A DNA stretch of 64,000 nucleotides, taken from Polyodon spathula (lineage: Eukaryota; Chordata; Actinopteri; Acipenseriformes; Polyodontidae). Both the position numbers and the translations under genes were made by a program. The stretch lies in contig NC_054535.1 of assembly GCF_017654505.1 (NCBI RefSeq), positions 44,700,664-44,764,663 on the forward strand. Reading direction: 5' to 3'. The notes under the pieces were generated by a model. The model had not been told where the DNA came from, made no database searches, and worked only from the letters and a program-made list of their open reading frames with translations. Shown piece by piece: positions 25,601-35,405 of the stretch (the stretch's first letter is position 1; each line of letters starts with the position of its first letter).

Positions 25601-26280
25601 GTAGAAGAAATAATGGCAAAAACTTCCTGCAGGGAGGGCAGCAGTGTGGGAGGCTCAGCTTTCCAGATGTTCTGGAGCAAAGTGCTTACTTTAGTGACCT
25701 GAGAGACATACTCCCGAAGCTCATTCTCCTGTGAAGTTGAGCAGTGGAAATAACCAATAGTCCTGACCAACTGCTGACAGAATAGCCCCCCTGACTTGTC
25801 CTTGGGGATGCACTGCATGAAATCTGACAGCATGGTGCTGAGCCGGGCACACAGCTGAGGCTCCGGCCGCTCGCAGACTATCCTCAGCACCTCTACTCTG
25901 AGGATGCTGAAGATCTCCAGGACAGAAGGGCAACTGATGAGAAGCCTCAAACAACAATGGATGTAGTCAATAATGATCACGTCCTTTCTGTCCACATGAC
26001 CATAGCCATTCTGAAGGAGGCTCAGGATGAAATCCCTGCTGAAGAACTGCTCAAACTCTGCCCGGTGGTAGCGGGCATATGCCTCCAGCACCTGATAGCC
26101 CACCTGCCTCTGGAAGGAGTCCTCCCCAAGCAGGATGAGGCGGGCAGTGAGCTGGTAGAGTGCCTGGCACTGCACCTCACTGACAGCCTTTTCTGCCGCC
26201 TCCACCACCTTCTTCACAATCGCCCTCTTCACGTGCAGAGGGTGGGACGAGCCGATAAGGGCTTCTAAGATCTTATCCAT
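10156..26280 (-). CDS. USP38: USP38, ubiquitin carboxyl-terminal hydrolase 38 (ten coding exons)
   Basis: Cysteine deubiquitinase of the USP family. In mammals it trims ubiquitin from targets such as TBK1 and chromatin regulators (family knowledge). Coding exons, minus strand, in order: 26280-25599, 23228-23093, 22809-22680, 21842-21741, 21147-20989, 20422-20229, 19200-19107, 17082-16976, 16475-15050, 10338-10156. All introns are GT-AG, the phases agree, and they sum to 3213 nt, giving 1070 residues plus stop (human 1042). Residues 1 to about 440 are a helical N-terminal region. The USP Cys box LINLGNTCYMN gives Cys454, the same number as the human nucleophile. Zinc-ribbon cysteines are C607xxC610 and C727xxC730. 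The His box SGHYYSY gives His868, followed by FNDSRV at 938-943. The C-terminus retains the human-like EQELNAR...RPNG...DDNDPPGSCGPTGG and ends RLVF. The start codon is in GCCATGG. USP35 is the close paralogue, but residue identity, including MIDWLSWPLAQHV, clearly fits USP38. Confidence 0.97.
10445..10850. repeat. Possible hAT-derived fragment in USP38 last intron
   Basis: Begins CTGTGGTTCCCAACCTTTTT and continues with a GGGACCACC and CCACGGACA pattern, like the ends of many vertebrate hAT elements. The opposite terminus was not found, so the right limit is arbitrary. Confidence 0.35.
10851..12924. other. USP38 last intron, unassigned
   Basis: AT-rich intron sequence between the possible hAT fragment and the solo LTR. 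Only simple repeats (TTAA-type near 11410, AT-rich near 11880) are seen. Confidence 0.5.
12925..13533 (+). repeat. Solo LTR (copy B) of the small Gag-only LTR family
   Basis: Starts TGTGACGAAGTG and ends CTTTGTGACA, flanked by a 5-bp GGGGG on each side (12920-12924 and 13534-13538), which fits a target duplication. It is homologous to the reverse complement of the LTRs at 53233 and 55877: shared blocks include GTACACGGGATATAAA, TTTAGGCACGAGGATTGCAC and GCACTTTATTAATTCACGTG. An imperfect inverted repeat (13146-13163 with 13181-13203) lies directly before CATAAAAG, the likely TATA box. No internal region remains. Confidence 0.85.
13539..15049. other. USP38 last intron with a candidate conserved noncoding stretch
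   Basis: No repeat recognised. Bases 14335-14520 are compositionally distinct, with TAATTA and GATGCATAATTTATT-type homeodomain-like sites and few simple runs. Confidence 0.4.
15050..16475 (-). CDS. USP38: USP38 coding exon 9, main catalytic exon (residues 535-1010)
   Basis: 1426 nt. It starts (R)LDEEEK after acceptor AATTAAG and ends KLYLQ at donor CAG|GTGAGT. It contains zinc-ribbon pairs C607/C610 and C727/C730, the His box at 866-872, and the WFLFNDSRV segment. Residues about 823-841 form a Glu/Val-rich run (EEEVEVEVEVEEEDEVEE) between KLKPSG and the YVLSSVV strand; I recall no such run in the human protein. The Ser/Gly-rich stretch at 640-705 is the usual variable insert. Confidence 0.97.
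16624..16666. repeat. (GT)n followed by a G run
   Basis: About 16 GT units then eleven G, in the intron between exons 9 and 8. Confidence 0.95.
16976..17082 (-). CDS. USP38: USP38 coding exon 8 (residues 500-534)
   Basis: 107 nt encoding RAAYAPRNFFEASRPPWFTP then GTQQDCSEYLRFLLD and two bases of Arg535. The QQDCSEYL segment is the conserved QQD motif of the USP fold. Acceptor CACTTCAG, donor AG|GTATTG. Confidence 0.96.
17359..18936 (+). mobile_element. Tc1-like element, nearly complete, in a USP38 intron
   Basis: Long terminal inverted repeats of roughly 200 bp start GAGTACTGTGCAAAAGTTTT and are mirrored at the right end (...AAAACTTTTGCACAGTACT). TA dinucleotides flank it at 17357-17358 and 18937-18938, the standard Tc1 target duplication. 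Its transposase reads opposite to USP38. Confidence 0.92.
17781..18841 (+). pseudogene. Tc1 transposase, inactivated
   Basis: Starts MARLSTATRHKVVILHQQGL. A paired-like helix-turn-helix with GRPRKL linker is followed by the DDE core: VLWTDESKFEIF (first Asp), LQHDNDP (second Asp) and SPDLNIIESVWD (Glu, DD34E spacing). It is broken by a frameshift just after QHDNDP (about 18513) and by an in-frame TAA at 18689-18691. It ends near HTKYGFDLDF. Confidence 0.9.
19107..19200 (-). CDS. USP38: USP38 coding exon 7 (residues 468-499)
   Basis: 94 nt encoding (D)FRRSVLSLNLNGSYTLMKRL...AFLAHTQ. Acceptor TTAACAG, with donor CAG|GTTTGT, which is weaker than the others. Confidence 0.95.
19637..20006 (+). 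repeat. Tc1/mariner N-terminal fragment in USP38 intron 6
   Basis: The plus strand reads PGLSREQRLCAIGMLEAGLE then QRTVACCLGCSQPAVSNLAS, a transposase helix-turn-helix. After a frame break come SFNDSPQTGRPRVTTPALDR. The right end, ...CTTTTGATGCTCAGTA followed by TA, looks like a mariner-type terminus. The left end was not found. Confidence 0.65.
20229..20422 (-). CDS. USP38: USP38 coding exon 6 with catalytic cysteine (residues 404-467)
   Basis: 194 nt encoding ELPKPSEEKIKLILNQSAWT...GLINLGNTCYMNSIIQTLFMAT. It carries the USP Cys box; the nucleophile is Cys454. Acceptor TTTTGCAG, donor GA|GTAAGT; the Asp codon is completed by exon 7. Confidence 0.97.
20989..21147 (-). CDS. USP38: USP38 coding exon 5 (residues 351-403)
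   Basis: 159 nt encoding VVPHIVHLVQSLKSDGLPNS...YESILEAIK. Acceptor TTTTGCAG, donor AAG|GTAACA. Phase 0 at both ends. Confidence 0.96.
21741..21842 (-). CDS. USP38: USP38 coding exon 4 (residues 317-350)
   Basis: 102 nt encoding 34 residues, VFNRLWYPIVRQGALTVL...HSPEAFHL. Acceptor TTATAG, donor TTG|GTAAGT. Both ends are phase 0. Confidence 0.95.
22680..22809 (-). CDS. USP38: USP38 coding exon 3 (residues 273-316)
   Basis: 130 nt encoding (R)MIDWLSWPLAQHVETWVIA...LLKIEL, close to human USP38. Acceptor CCCCAG, donor CTG|GTATGT. It ends at a codon boundary. Confidence 0.96.
23093..23228 (-). CDS. USP38: USP38 coding exon 2 (residues 228-272)
   Basis: 136 nt in the phase needed to complete the Asp codon begun in exon 1. 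It encodes DPSFEPSIALASLVQHIPLQ...ASMTRALC plus the first two bases of an Arg codon. Acceptor CTGAACAG, donor CAG|GTAAGA. Too short and split in phase to stand out as an open frame; found by matching the USP38 protein. Confidence 0.95.
23443..25177 (+). mobile_element. hAT-family element in a USP38 intron
   Basis: The left end CAGTGTTGTAGTCAAGTCAC and the right end (read inward) CAGAGTTGTAATGACTCAAG are inverted repeats. Flanking 8-mers CTGTAAAC (23435-23442) and CTGTAAGC (25178-25185) match at seven of eight positions, the hAT target-duplication length. Several ACTTGAGTC/GACTCAAGT copies near both ends resemble subterminal transposase sites. Most of the transposase is missing. Confidence 0.85.
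23910..24236 (+). pseudogene. hAT transposase N-terminal BED-finger remnant
   Basis: A 108-residue frame includes LCSSRSKAVDYTHRQATVEH followed by ISAKH, a BED-type zinc finger in which the second Cys appears lost (CSSRS where CxxC is expected). The catalytic hAT core is not present downstream. Confidence 0.5.
25599..26280 (-). CDS. USP38: USP38 coding exon 1 (residues 1-227)
   Basis: Starts MDKILEALIGSSHPLHVKRA and runs to ...EVFAIISST, ending one base into codon 228 with donor G|GTAAGA. Only nine bases of 5'UTR precede the ATG before a good acceptor (CACTTTAG at 26290), so a separate upstream noncoding exon is expected. It encodes the N-terminal helical region typical of USP35/USP38 and lacks catalytic motifs. 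Confidence 0.96.
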
Positions 26281-26289
26281 GGCGAGTGT

Positions 26290-27668
26290 CTAAAGTGCAG
26301 CAATTGACAATTGTAGAAAAACAGAAACATCTGGAAAAGGAGAAAATGAAATACTGAATTAGGATGCATTCCACATGGTAATTCCAAGGAATTTTATTTG
26401 TATTCATTTAAAACAGAGACAGATTAAAATAGTAGTAGTAATTTAAATAAATACAATTTTCATGGCATTTACAGTATGTACTTTTGCAAATAGAAACATA
26501 CTAAAGAGACTCACATGAACACGTTTGTATTGCTTCCCCTTGGTAACATGTCTCCCGAATATAATCTAAACATTAGTTATTTATATCTGCCACTATTTAC
26601 ATTGAATACTGAATAGACCTGTCACCCCAGTATTCTAATTCGATGAAGTTGGCAGCACAACAGACCAACAAGTCAGAAAACCAGTCTTTATGCCATATTT
26701 TTTATAAACACCACAACCAGCTAGCAAACCATTATTTTGACTGCTACCAACAAGTCAATAAACCTTTTTGAGTGTACCTTGAAACTTGCCAATAGATCAG
26801 AGATTATGGAGACTGTGGTATAACAGAGTCATGAACTTAAAAAAAAAAAATACTAAAAGATGTTTAGCTATGTACTATGAGTTTTACACTGATGCTGGGT
26901 CACAAAAAATAGCTCAAAAAGAAGGTGTAGAATGAAAAAATGCCTTGACAGAGACTGATCTTAAGAGGCTATATTGACCTAACTACTAGTACCGTAAACT
27001 ATAGAAACTTGGTGATCACACTGGGTAAGAAAAGCTAGTAGCCTCAATAGTCATGGCCCTAAATATCAGGTTGAGGGATGACATGGCTTAATACAGTGCA
27101 TTGGAAACTAGAGTGAAATAAATCGATAATCTAACTGGAATAGTACATGGACCACTCGAAGAAATAGGAATACTTCGTACAAAACAAATCTCTTTATCTT
27201 GAGGGTATTTTAAATATTTAATTATCACACTTAAAAACACAGTCCAAGGTACAAAAATATACTTACCCTTAGCTAGCTGGAGTTTTTATTTGTTTCTATT
27301 AAGTGCACTTTAGCGAGTCATTTCACTATTTTTAATTAGCATAACTGGAATAATCTGCAACAATTTCCACTTTGACTGCTTCACCAGACAACATTAATGT
27401 TACTGATTTGGTTTCAAACAAAAAACCAAACGTCCAACAACAATGATTACAAATAATGTATTTATCACTAACTTAATTTATAAAATGTAACACTCTTATC
27501 TCTACTTGGAAATGCAGTACTACCGGCGGTGCTCTATCGTGACAGTTCAAACAGTAAGAAATGCAAACTCACCTGACCTGTGATAAAACAAAGAAGGCCA
27601 TCATTGCCCGTCACAGCAATGTAACCACACATCGTTTAACTTGAACTTGACCGAGAACCAGTACTTAC
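26290..27668 (-). other. Putative 5'UTR intron of USP38
   Basis: Between the candidate noncoding exon and coding exon 1. AT-rich, with a short A run near 26838. I see no coding exon and no recognisable transposon in it. Confidence 0.4.
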
Positions 27669-27740
27669 CCAGGAAAACCATGACATTACTGGATCTCCGG
27701 ACGCTTCCAAGAAAAATACAGAAGCTGCCAATTATATTTT
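27669..27740 (-). promoter_or_regulatory. USP38: Candidate USP38 5' noncoding exon and promoter region
   Basis: Coding exon 1 is preceded by an acceptor only nine bases upstream of the ATG, so a 5'UTR exon must lie to the right. The best donor is CTGG|GTAAGTAC at 27668/27669. The sequence to its right is locally richer in CpG, and a CGGAAG (ETS-like) motif lies near 27856. The transcription start is not resolved. Confidence 0.4.
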
Positions 27741-27792
27741 TGTTATAAACAGATATACTTCGCTTCCTCTCCCCTAAATCAGCTGGTTTAGG

Positions 27793-27819
27793 AAAAAAAA
27801 AAAAAAAAAAAAAAAAAAA
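27793..27819. repeat. Poly(A) run
   Basis: About 27 consecutive A upstream of the USP38 promoter region. Confidence 0.9.
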
Positions 27820-28498
27820 ACACCTAAAACAAACGTCACGAAAAGACCCGGATATCGGAAGGACCCCACAAAATGCTGCCTTATGTGAATGCCTTGTTAT
27901 AAAGTAGTTTTTTGTTTGTTTTGTTTTTAGCTATTTTTCCCTCAAATTCTGACATTTATTCGACTTGTTTGTATGTAGACATGATGTGGTATTTAGGACG
28001 AGCCGTATTTTTACAGGCAAAATGGGTCCTATTTGCCAGGAATTCGTGGATCCTGAAAATCTGATAGCCAATTAAATGTTGTAGTGGTCCGATGAAGACT
28101 GAATATATCGGTCGGGACAAACTCCTATTTACATTCAACCTGCTTTCAGTTTTAAGTTAAAGTTGCTGTTCACAAGAATCGGTGTTCAATTTTAATGAAA
28201 TTCCCCGTTAAACATAAAAATACAGAAAGCAATACAAACGAACTATGTGAGTGACTTACAAAATCGATCTGTAACATGACAAAAAGACCTGCAACATACA
28301 CGAGGGGGAAAAAGTGATATACAGACAGATGGGCCGATGTCTCTATACCCCCATATTATGATTCTCGCAATAACTTGTCCTAAGGAATGTCATAACCAAG
28401 TTGCTTTACAATAAAATAAGCTCTTATTTAGTTATATTTAAAATTAATCGAAAGACATAAGGACAGACAGCTTCCATACACCGACAGATTCTGGTATT

Positions 28499-28499
<1 letters not shown>
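27820..28499. other. Intergenic upstream of USP38
   Basis: No gene recognised. A CGGAAG ETS-like site lies near 27856. Confidence 0.45.

Positions 28500-28580
<81 letters not shown>
28500..28580. repeat. (CT)n followed by (AT)n
   Basis: About 30 CT units then 10 AT units. Confidence 0.95.
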
Positions 28581-30206
28581 CCTAATCAGGTTCTTTTACA
28601 AAGTTTAATATTCATTTTTTAAAGTTTTCAGGTTTAAAACTAGAATCATTTGTAAATGAACAAATAAATAAGAATCCACACATACACACAGAGTAGTTAT
28701 TTGACTGTTTATAGTCTTACTGTTCCCCTGAAGTTTTTTTTTTTATTATTATAATTTTTCATTGAAAGTCTTTCAATTTTATTACCAACAGTGTTTATTC
28801 TTCCTACTTCTATACATTTTATTTGAAAAGAAGATTAAACAATTTATATTGGAAGTTTAGGTTTAGGCAATAATTCTGAGAATATATTGATTTCCTATAA
28901 CATTTTATAGGAAATATGTAATAACTTGCAGTCTCTAATGGTTCTTCAGGTTGTGTTGTCCTTCTGGAGTAAGTGGAGACCTCTGGAGGTGAAATGAAAC
29001 ACTTGCAGGCAGTTGTCAGCATGCTAATAAGGAAGGCCTGGGAAAAGGCCTGGATTATGTATAATACTTTGCATAGGCAGTACTTTGTGGAATGACTAGC
29101 ATCTGCGCTGTATTATAGGCAGCTCTAGATCAGAGGTGAAAGTAGCTTTAATTTCTTATCGGTAATGTATTATTGCTGAGTGGCCGTTCCAGCCCCCAGT
29201 GAAGCATTGCTCCGGTTTTTAATAGCATGTTTTAGATTCTTACATATTGCTCTGGAAGAAAGCATGGGAAAGGAGGAAGGGACTACGACAACGACAACCC
29301 TTTGCTGATTTAATTAATACGTGTTGAATGACTTGCAGTAGGAGAATAGAGCAGTATTCAGTTACGCAACACTGTTCGCTGTTCTGCTGTAAGAATTGAT
29401 TTGCGTTTTCTAGTTGTTCGGCTTGGATTTTGGTGTCTGGGATTTTATTATTTTTTTTTTATTCAATTCGCTGACGCCGTAGCAACTCTGAAGCCGTTAA
29501 AATAACAGTATGTAATAACACAATAATACTTTAAAAAAATAAACATAGAGTGTATTAATTGTGGATGATAACAACTCATTATTTGCTTTATAAATGATTT
29601 AAAAAAGATCAGCTATTAATAGTTATATTTTGAATGGCGCTAACACAGCCCAATAAATTGGCCTATTCTGCTAGTATTATCTTGCTGAGCACACCTTTGT
29701 AGTTTTGTACTTTTAAAAAAAAGTTGATAAGTAACGGCAGCAGATGTTTTACCGGTACACAGTACTGGGCCATACCAACTTACTTTCACCTCTGCTCTAT
29801 CTAAATGCACCAACAGCCTTGTCATGACTTGTGTCCAGCAAGCTGATCAAGCTTTGTATCTTTATTAGGTCAACAAGAGCAATGATGCTTCAGCTTTAGG
29901 ATCTTATTGCAGAAATCCCACCAGGCCCCTGCAATGATTGTGCTCCAATGAGCAAAGTAAAGTTAGTTCAGTGAATTCCACATGTTCATCTCTTCATGCA
30001 AGGAAGACTATATGCATCCTTTTCCTATTCATATTTCCTTTTAATCAGTGTTCATTTTGATACAAGTCAGAGGCTCCCACCCAAGTAGACAGCGCTCACG
30101 AAAACAACCCAAATGCCTGCAGCCAGCCAGCCAGGCAGCCATAATACAAAGGAACAAACAGTGCACAGTTTGAGCCCCATTAGTCACTGTTTGCGATTTT
30201 ATGTAA
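28581..30206. other. Intergenic, no recognised feature
   Basis: AT-rich; no coding exon, LTR or inverted repeat identified. Confidence 0.5.
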
Positions 30207-30472
30207 TTACACTATGTAACACAGTTTTTGTTCCTGGGTAGTAAGTGTTATTTCCTAATTGCTTATGCCTCAAAAGTATAGAAAATGGCTATTATTCCCC
30301 ACAAACTTTGCTTTTGTGACCAGGACAGTGATATTTTGAAATTTACCTATTTCCAATGAGAAAACAGGTGAATTTGTGTCTTTTTGTTCACATAAAGTCA
30401 GAAAAAAACAACATATGAATCCAAATTAACATGTATTTATACTAAAGTAATACAAAAATGACTACAAAAGAT

Positions 30473-31949
30473 TTAGAAGTGAGTAGTTTTTTGGGATTTA
30501 CGATTATACTGTAAATCACTTTCATGAATCAGCCCCCAAATGTAGTCTCCCATCATGTTCTCGTTATACTGTCCTTGGTAGCGGCGTTCAAAGTCCAGTA
30601 TATCCTGGTGGAAGCGCTCGCCTTGCTCCTCTGAGTACGCTTCCATGTTCTTCTTGAATTTATCAAGATGAGCATCAAGGATATAGACTTTGAGGGACAT
30701 CCTACAGCCCATTGTGCCGTGGTTCTTCACCAGAGTCTCAACCAGCTCCACATAGTTTTCGGCCTTGTGATAGCCCAGGAAGCCCCGAACCACTGCGACA
30801 AAGCTGTTCCAAGCCACTTTCTCCTTATTAGTAAGCTTCTTGGGGAATTCATTGCACTCCAGGATCTTCTTTATCTGTGGTCCGACGAAGACACCGGCTT
30901 TGACCTTTGCCTCAGACAGCATAGGGAAGAAGTCTTGAAGGTACTTGAAGGCTGCCGACTCCTTATCTAGAGCTCTGACAAATTGTTTCATAAGGCCCAA
31001 TTTGATGTGCAGTGGTGGCATCAGCACCTTCCGGGGGTCCACCAGTGGCTCCCACTTGACGTTGTTCCTCCCCACAGAGAACTCGGTCCGCTGTGGCCAG
31101 TCCTGCCTGTGGTAGTGCGCCTTGGTGTCCCTGCTGTCCCAAAGGCAAAGATAGCAGGGAAACTTGGTAAAACCGCCTTGGAGACCCATCAGGAATGCCA
31201 CCATTTTAAAGTCTCCTATGATCTCCCAGCCATACTCATCATACTTCAAGGCGTCCAGCAAGGTCTTGATGCTGATGTAATCCTCTTTGAGGTGCACCGA
31301 GTGAGCCAGGGGAAGAGACGGGTACTTGTTACCATTATGGAGCAGCACGGCTTTGAGGCTCCTGGATGAGCTGTCAATGAAGAGGCGCCACTCATTCTGG
31401 TTACAGGCGATTCCGATTGCCTCGAACAGACTGGTCACATTGTGGCAGAAGCAGAGCCCATCTTGACAGGTGAAGAAGCTGGAAAAAGGTTGGTGACGCT
31501 TCCTCTGATCTGCGACTTGCACACTTTCATCCAACAAGTTCCACTGCTTGAGCCTAGACGTCAAAAGCTCGGCATTAGACTTGGTGAGACCAAGATCTCT
31601 AATCAAGTCGTTGAGGTCTTTTTGGTTGGGGTAGTATGGGTTTCTCTCCTCAGCTCCACCTCTGAAATTGTCATCTGGATCTACAACGTCTTCCTTGCTC
31701 TCTGACTTGCTGCTCTCTTCTAAAGACGGCTGCTCTCTCTCCGGAGGAGTGGGTACGGGGAGCTCATGGCAGTGTGGCACCAGGGCGATGGATGAAGGAA
31801 GGTCCGGATACGTGATAGCAGGTGCATTCTTGCCAGTCCGACATTTGGAAGGGTCCACTATGCAGAAGTAGCAGTTGCTTGAGTGGTCAGTGGGTTCCCG
31901 CCAAATTCTTGGGATAGCGAACTTCATGGCTCTCTTTTCCCCTCTGTAC
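30473..31949 (-). CDS. Transposon-encoded protein, main exon (transposase-like, probably defective)
   Basis: About 490 residues, open throughout. Recognisable landmarks of a protein family widespread in animal genomes as unannotated transposon ORFs are WREPTDHSSNCYFC, FIDSSSRSLKAVLLHNGN, a GDFKMV strand, GGFTKFPCYLCLWDSRD (CxxC), LPPLHIKLGLM and EQGERFHQDI. The acidic residues in FIDSS, GDFK and CLWDSR would fit an RNase H-like core (inference). The acceptor is TTTTTGTAG at 31950. Joined to the upstream exon, the junction is one nucleotide short of the frame, so this copy may be frameshifted. It ends SQKTTHF. Confidence 0.75.
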
Positions 31950-32140
31950 CTACAAAAATACATTTATTTCACCCATGACTAACGTGAAATAGATTCTCAC
32001 AACATTTTTCATATGTCAGATATATTTTTTCAATAACATTGAAAATTGTAAAACATTTTAAAATTAAAAAACTTTTACAATTTAAAAAATTTTAGCAAAT
32101 TTTATAACATAAAATTCCGAGCAACAATTGTCCATCTTAC

Positions 32141-32375
32141 CTTCCAGAGTTTTTTTGCAGTGTTCGCAGGTGAAATGAGGTGCCCAGGGTTTGTCTTGAT
32201 CCCCGAAAGGCATGCCGAAATATGTCTTGTAGGCCTCACACATCTTAGCAGATGCTTCCACGGAGTACTTTTTCGCTATTGTCTTGATAAATTGGCCGCA
32301 GACATAGCAAAATGCGTCTGCCGGATGCTGGCAGCCTCTTGATGCCATCTCAGAAAAATGCAGATATGTGTCCAC
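32141..32375 (-). CDS. Transposon-encoded protein, first exon
   Basis: Frame MDTYLHFSEMASRGCQHPAD then AFCYVCGQFI...FTCEHCKKTLEG, with two CxxC pairs suggesting a small zinc-binding module. It stops at donor GAAG|GTAAGA, and an intron of about 190 bp leads to the main exon. An internal ATG (MASRG) is an alternative start. Confidence 0.7.
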
Positions 32376-32673
32376 TTAGGCAGCTGGAACTAAACTGAAC
32401 TGGTGGGCTTAAGGCCCCTGTATTTATACTATTATTTATATTACTGGAAAGTTCTAGAAGTTACTCCAAGTTTACTCAGCCCTGAAGCTATCTGGAATGT
32501 TCTGGAAAATAGGTAAATTTCAAAATATCACTGTCCTGGTCACAGAAGCAAAGTTTGTGGGGAATAATAGCCATTTTCTATACTTTTGAGGCATAAGCAA
32601 TTAGGAAATAACACTAATAAATACTACCCAGGAACCAAAAAAAAAAAAAAAAAAAAAATGTTACACAGTGTTA

Positions 32674-35405
32674 TTTTTTATTACATCTGACCGAATGTTA
32701 TGTAAAGGAGCTAAACAAAGTCACATGAGACACGATCACCTGTGCAGTACACTAGACCAGGAGTAGTTTGCGTCTGTCATTTAAAAAAAATAAAAAAAAT
32801 ACAACTTGAAATCACATTCTACCTAGGTGTTGTTAAGTGGGGCACGTTTTTGTGTGTGAGTACCCCAGAGAAACAAGACTGTCATTTTGTTGTCAGTGTG
32901 CTCAGTTATCACACCACTAAATGGAAAAAAACAAAACATGACAAGCAGGAGCAGAGCATTCTGTTAGCAAGACTGCAGCTGCAGCCAGGAAATCAACATA
33001 TCTTTAGTGACATTCTCTGGGGAAAGTACGGATTGGTCTGTCTTCAGTCGTATGTGACAGGTGAAAACAAGTATAAAAAGGCATCAATCATAATACATAA
33101 CTGCAAACCTGAACGAAGGTAATTAGCAAGCTGTAACCATAACATGACCAAAATATGGCAAAACATTCCAACCTGTAATGCCATTATAAAAACAATGTAA
33201 CCATGTTAGGCGAAAAAAAAAGTTGTAGGGTTGAATAATAAACACATTCTTCATACTGAGTTTTAAAAACTCAGAACCACAGAGCAGACAACATTCACCT
33301 TTCAGTTTGAATAACTGTATTACCGTACATATTATTAAGCCAACACAAAAAAAAAAAAAAAAAAAAAAACATTTTCTTCATTTTTTCCTTGTCCTGTCGC
33401 GGTGCTTGCAATTCACCACACAGCAGCTGAAGCCTCCTAAAACTTACTGTACAATATTATAATACAGTATATGCAACTGTTCTTTCAAGTTGATAAGATG
33501 TTCAGTGCGCCCAGCACGAACACATTATCCTGACAGAGTTGGATGTACTGTTTCCTTCATCGATATACGCACACAATGTTTTTTTCTGTTTAACCGAGCG
33601 TGTTAAAAAAAAACAAAAAAACAACAAACCCAATGTTCATTGGGCAATAATTTTGACCTTGACAGGAAGTTAGAGAAATGGACGCACAGGTAAGCTTGTA
33701 AAATATCACAGAACATATTGTAAATTTAAAAAAAAATCTACTGGAATAGGGACTCAAATTATGACGGAGATTTAGGTAGGTTTTTTTTATTGTGGTGAGA
33801 CAGTTGCTGGCTTCTCCATCGCTGATATCTTGTGTTTTTAAGAAACAAATCCATAATGTCATGCTAAGCAGCTAAGCAGCGCTGATTTTGATCCCCCGTG
33901 AGCTCTTTCTTTCGCCTTAAGGGAGGAGGTTATGTCTACATCATAGTGGTCACCAACTATATCAATGCAATTGCAACCTGCTGGTCTCTCTGATTATTTT
34001 GCACAGGTATTTTTGCTGTAAGTCTGTAAAAGTAGAGGCATTCAGAGTTTGAGAGCTCTGGGCAAAAGCCATTGCATCAATGATATACACTGCTGATGGA
34101 CATTCTTGTAAAGAATCTTGTTCCCACAGAATATCAATGGCATTGTGAAGTGGTATCAAAAAACTACTTTTTTGGTCTTCAAAGAGGGAAGGTGGACATT
34201 GATTATTTTGCACAGTATTTTTGCTGTAAGTCTCTAAAAGTAGAGACATTCAGAGTTTGAGAGCTCGAAAATGCAGCATCCATTTTGAATTTTCTGACAG
34301 CTTAATACAATAAACTACAAAAACTTTAGTATTAAAAAGATAAAAGCAAGACAAGAGCATCTTTGTGCTAAAGTTGTGGGGGATCCCTGAGCTACTGGCC
34401 TGCACTGCTTTTACTAACAGCTAGCTGTTCCTAGCCCATGCACGACACAGATTTAGGATTTAACTTAAATATTTATTTAAAATTGAAATCATTATTTTGC
34501 AAAACCCAGAAATATTGATTTAACTTAAATATTTATTTAAAAGTTAAAAGTTGTTAAATATTTTCAGATTTATAAATTATATATGAAAGTATGCATTATT
34601 CTTCAAGAAACTGGTGAAAAACTGTCATGTTTTGGGTTAAATTTGGGAATAAAGACAGGTAAAAATATTTGTTATATTTTTTACATTTGGCACCCCTATG
34701 CCGCTGGCCTGCACAGACTTTACTAAACAATTGAATATAAGAATATAAGAAGCCAATAGTATTGTAGTTAAGAACCAGCACTGAAGTAGCACTGCATTAA
34801 CATATCATTTAGATTTATATAATAAACAACTCCGAAATAGCCCAGACAGTCTGTGAATGAATCATTACACATGTTTTAAATGACATTAGGAATTTGTAAT
34901 GCAGAAGAACTGCAAACTATGTACAACTGTGCTTGTGCAATTTTAAGGACTTTTGCAATCCATATTTTTTAGCAGACCTGTTATTTAGTTCTCTCTGAGA
35001 CCTGTAATTTACAAAAATGGACATTAAAATTATAGTACTTTTAGGTACTAGTAAATCCATTTTTAGTGCACTTATGCAGTGTTGGCTCCCAGACTAACAG
35101 TGCATGGTGGGATACTGTCGTATCAAGTCCCAGTCCATTGCGTTGCTAGGAACTGTAACCAAACCATTTTAATAGTGTTTGTATGCAATAAGCCCGACGA
35201 AATGGTTCTTTAGTGTGGACGCTTTGAGCTGGATTCATTAAAATGTTTTTGTATATGGTACGGTTCTCGAGATTGGTTATGTTGTATAAAAAAAAAGTGG
35301 AATAAAATGCAATAAAACTTAATCCTGATTGCAGCGCACCAAACAGATTGGTTTCACTAATGTGAACAAGTGGAATAAGTTAGACCGATAATGAGGACTA
35401 ACCAA
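32674..35405. other. Intergenic with a duplicated segment and one unplaced ORF
   Basis: A segment near 34000-34060 (ATTTTTGCTGTAAGTCT...) recurs in direct orientation near 34205-34265. A 95-residue minus-strand frame (33962-34249) with AVYIIDAMAFAQSSQTLNAS spans them. It looks like a piece of a mobile-element ORF, but I cannot name it. Long A runs occur near 32638 and 33347. Confidence 0.45.

Larger units (their letters stand above)
30210..32670 (-). mobile_element. DNA transposon with long inverted repeats starting CACTA/CACTG
   Basis: The left end CACTATGTAACACAG and the inverted right end CACTGTGTAACA are flanked by TTA on both sides (30207-30209, 32671-32673). Inverted repeats extend about 150 bp. 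The stretch from 30246 to 30355 is almost identical to the reverse complement of 32514-32622, while a long A run interrupts the right repeat. One two-exon ORF lies between, on the minus strand. The CACTA/CACTG termini and 3-bp duplication suggest the CMC/EnSpm (CACTA) group, but I place the superfamily by termini only. Confidence 0.8.

Noticed and set aside
30668..31871. Plus-strand ORFs at 30668, 30983, 31442 and 31668
   Set aside because: Antisense shadows of the minus-strand transposon protein.
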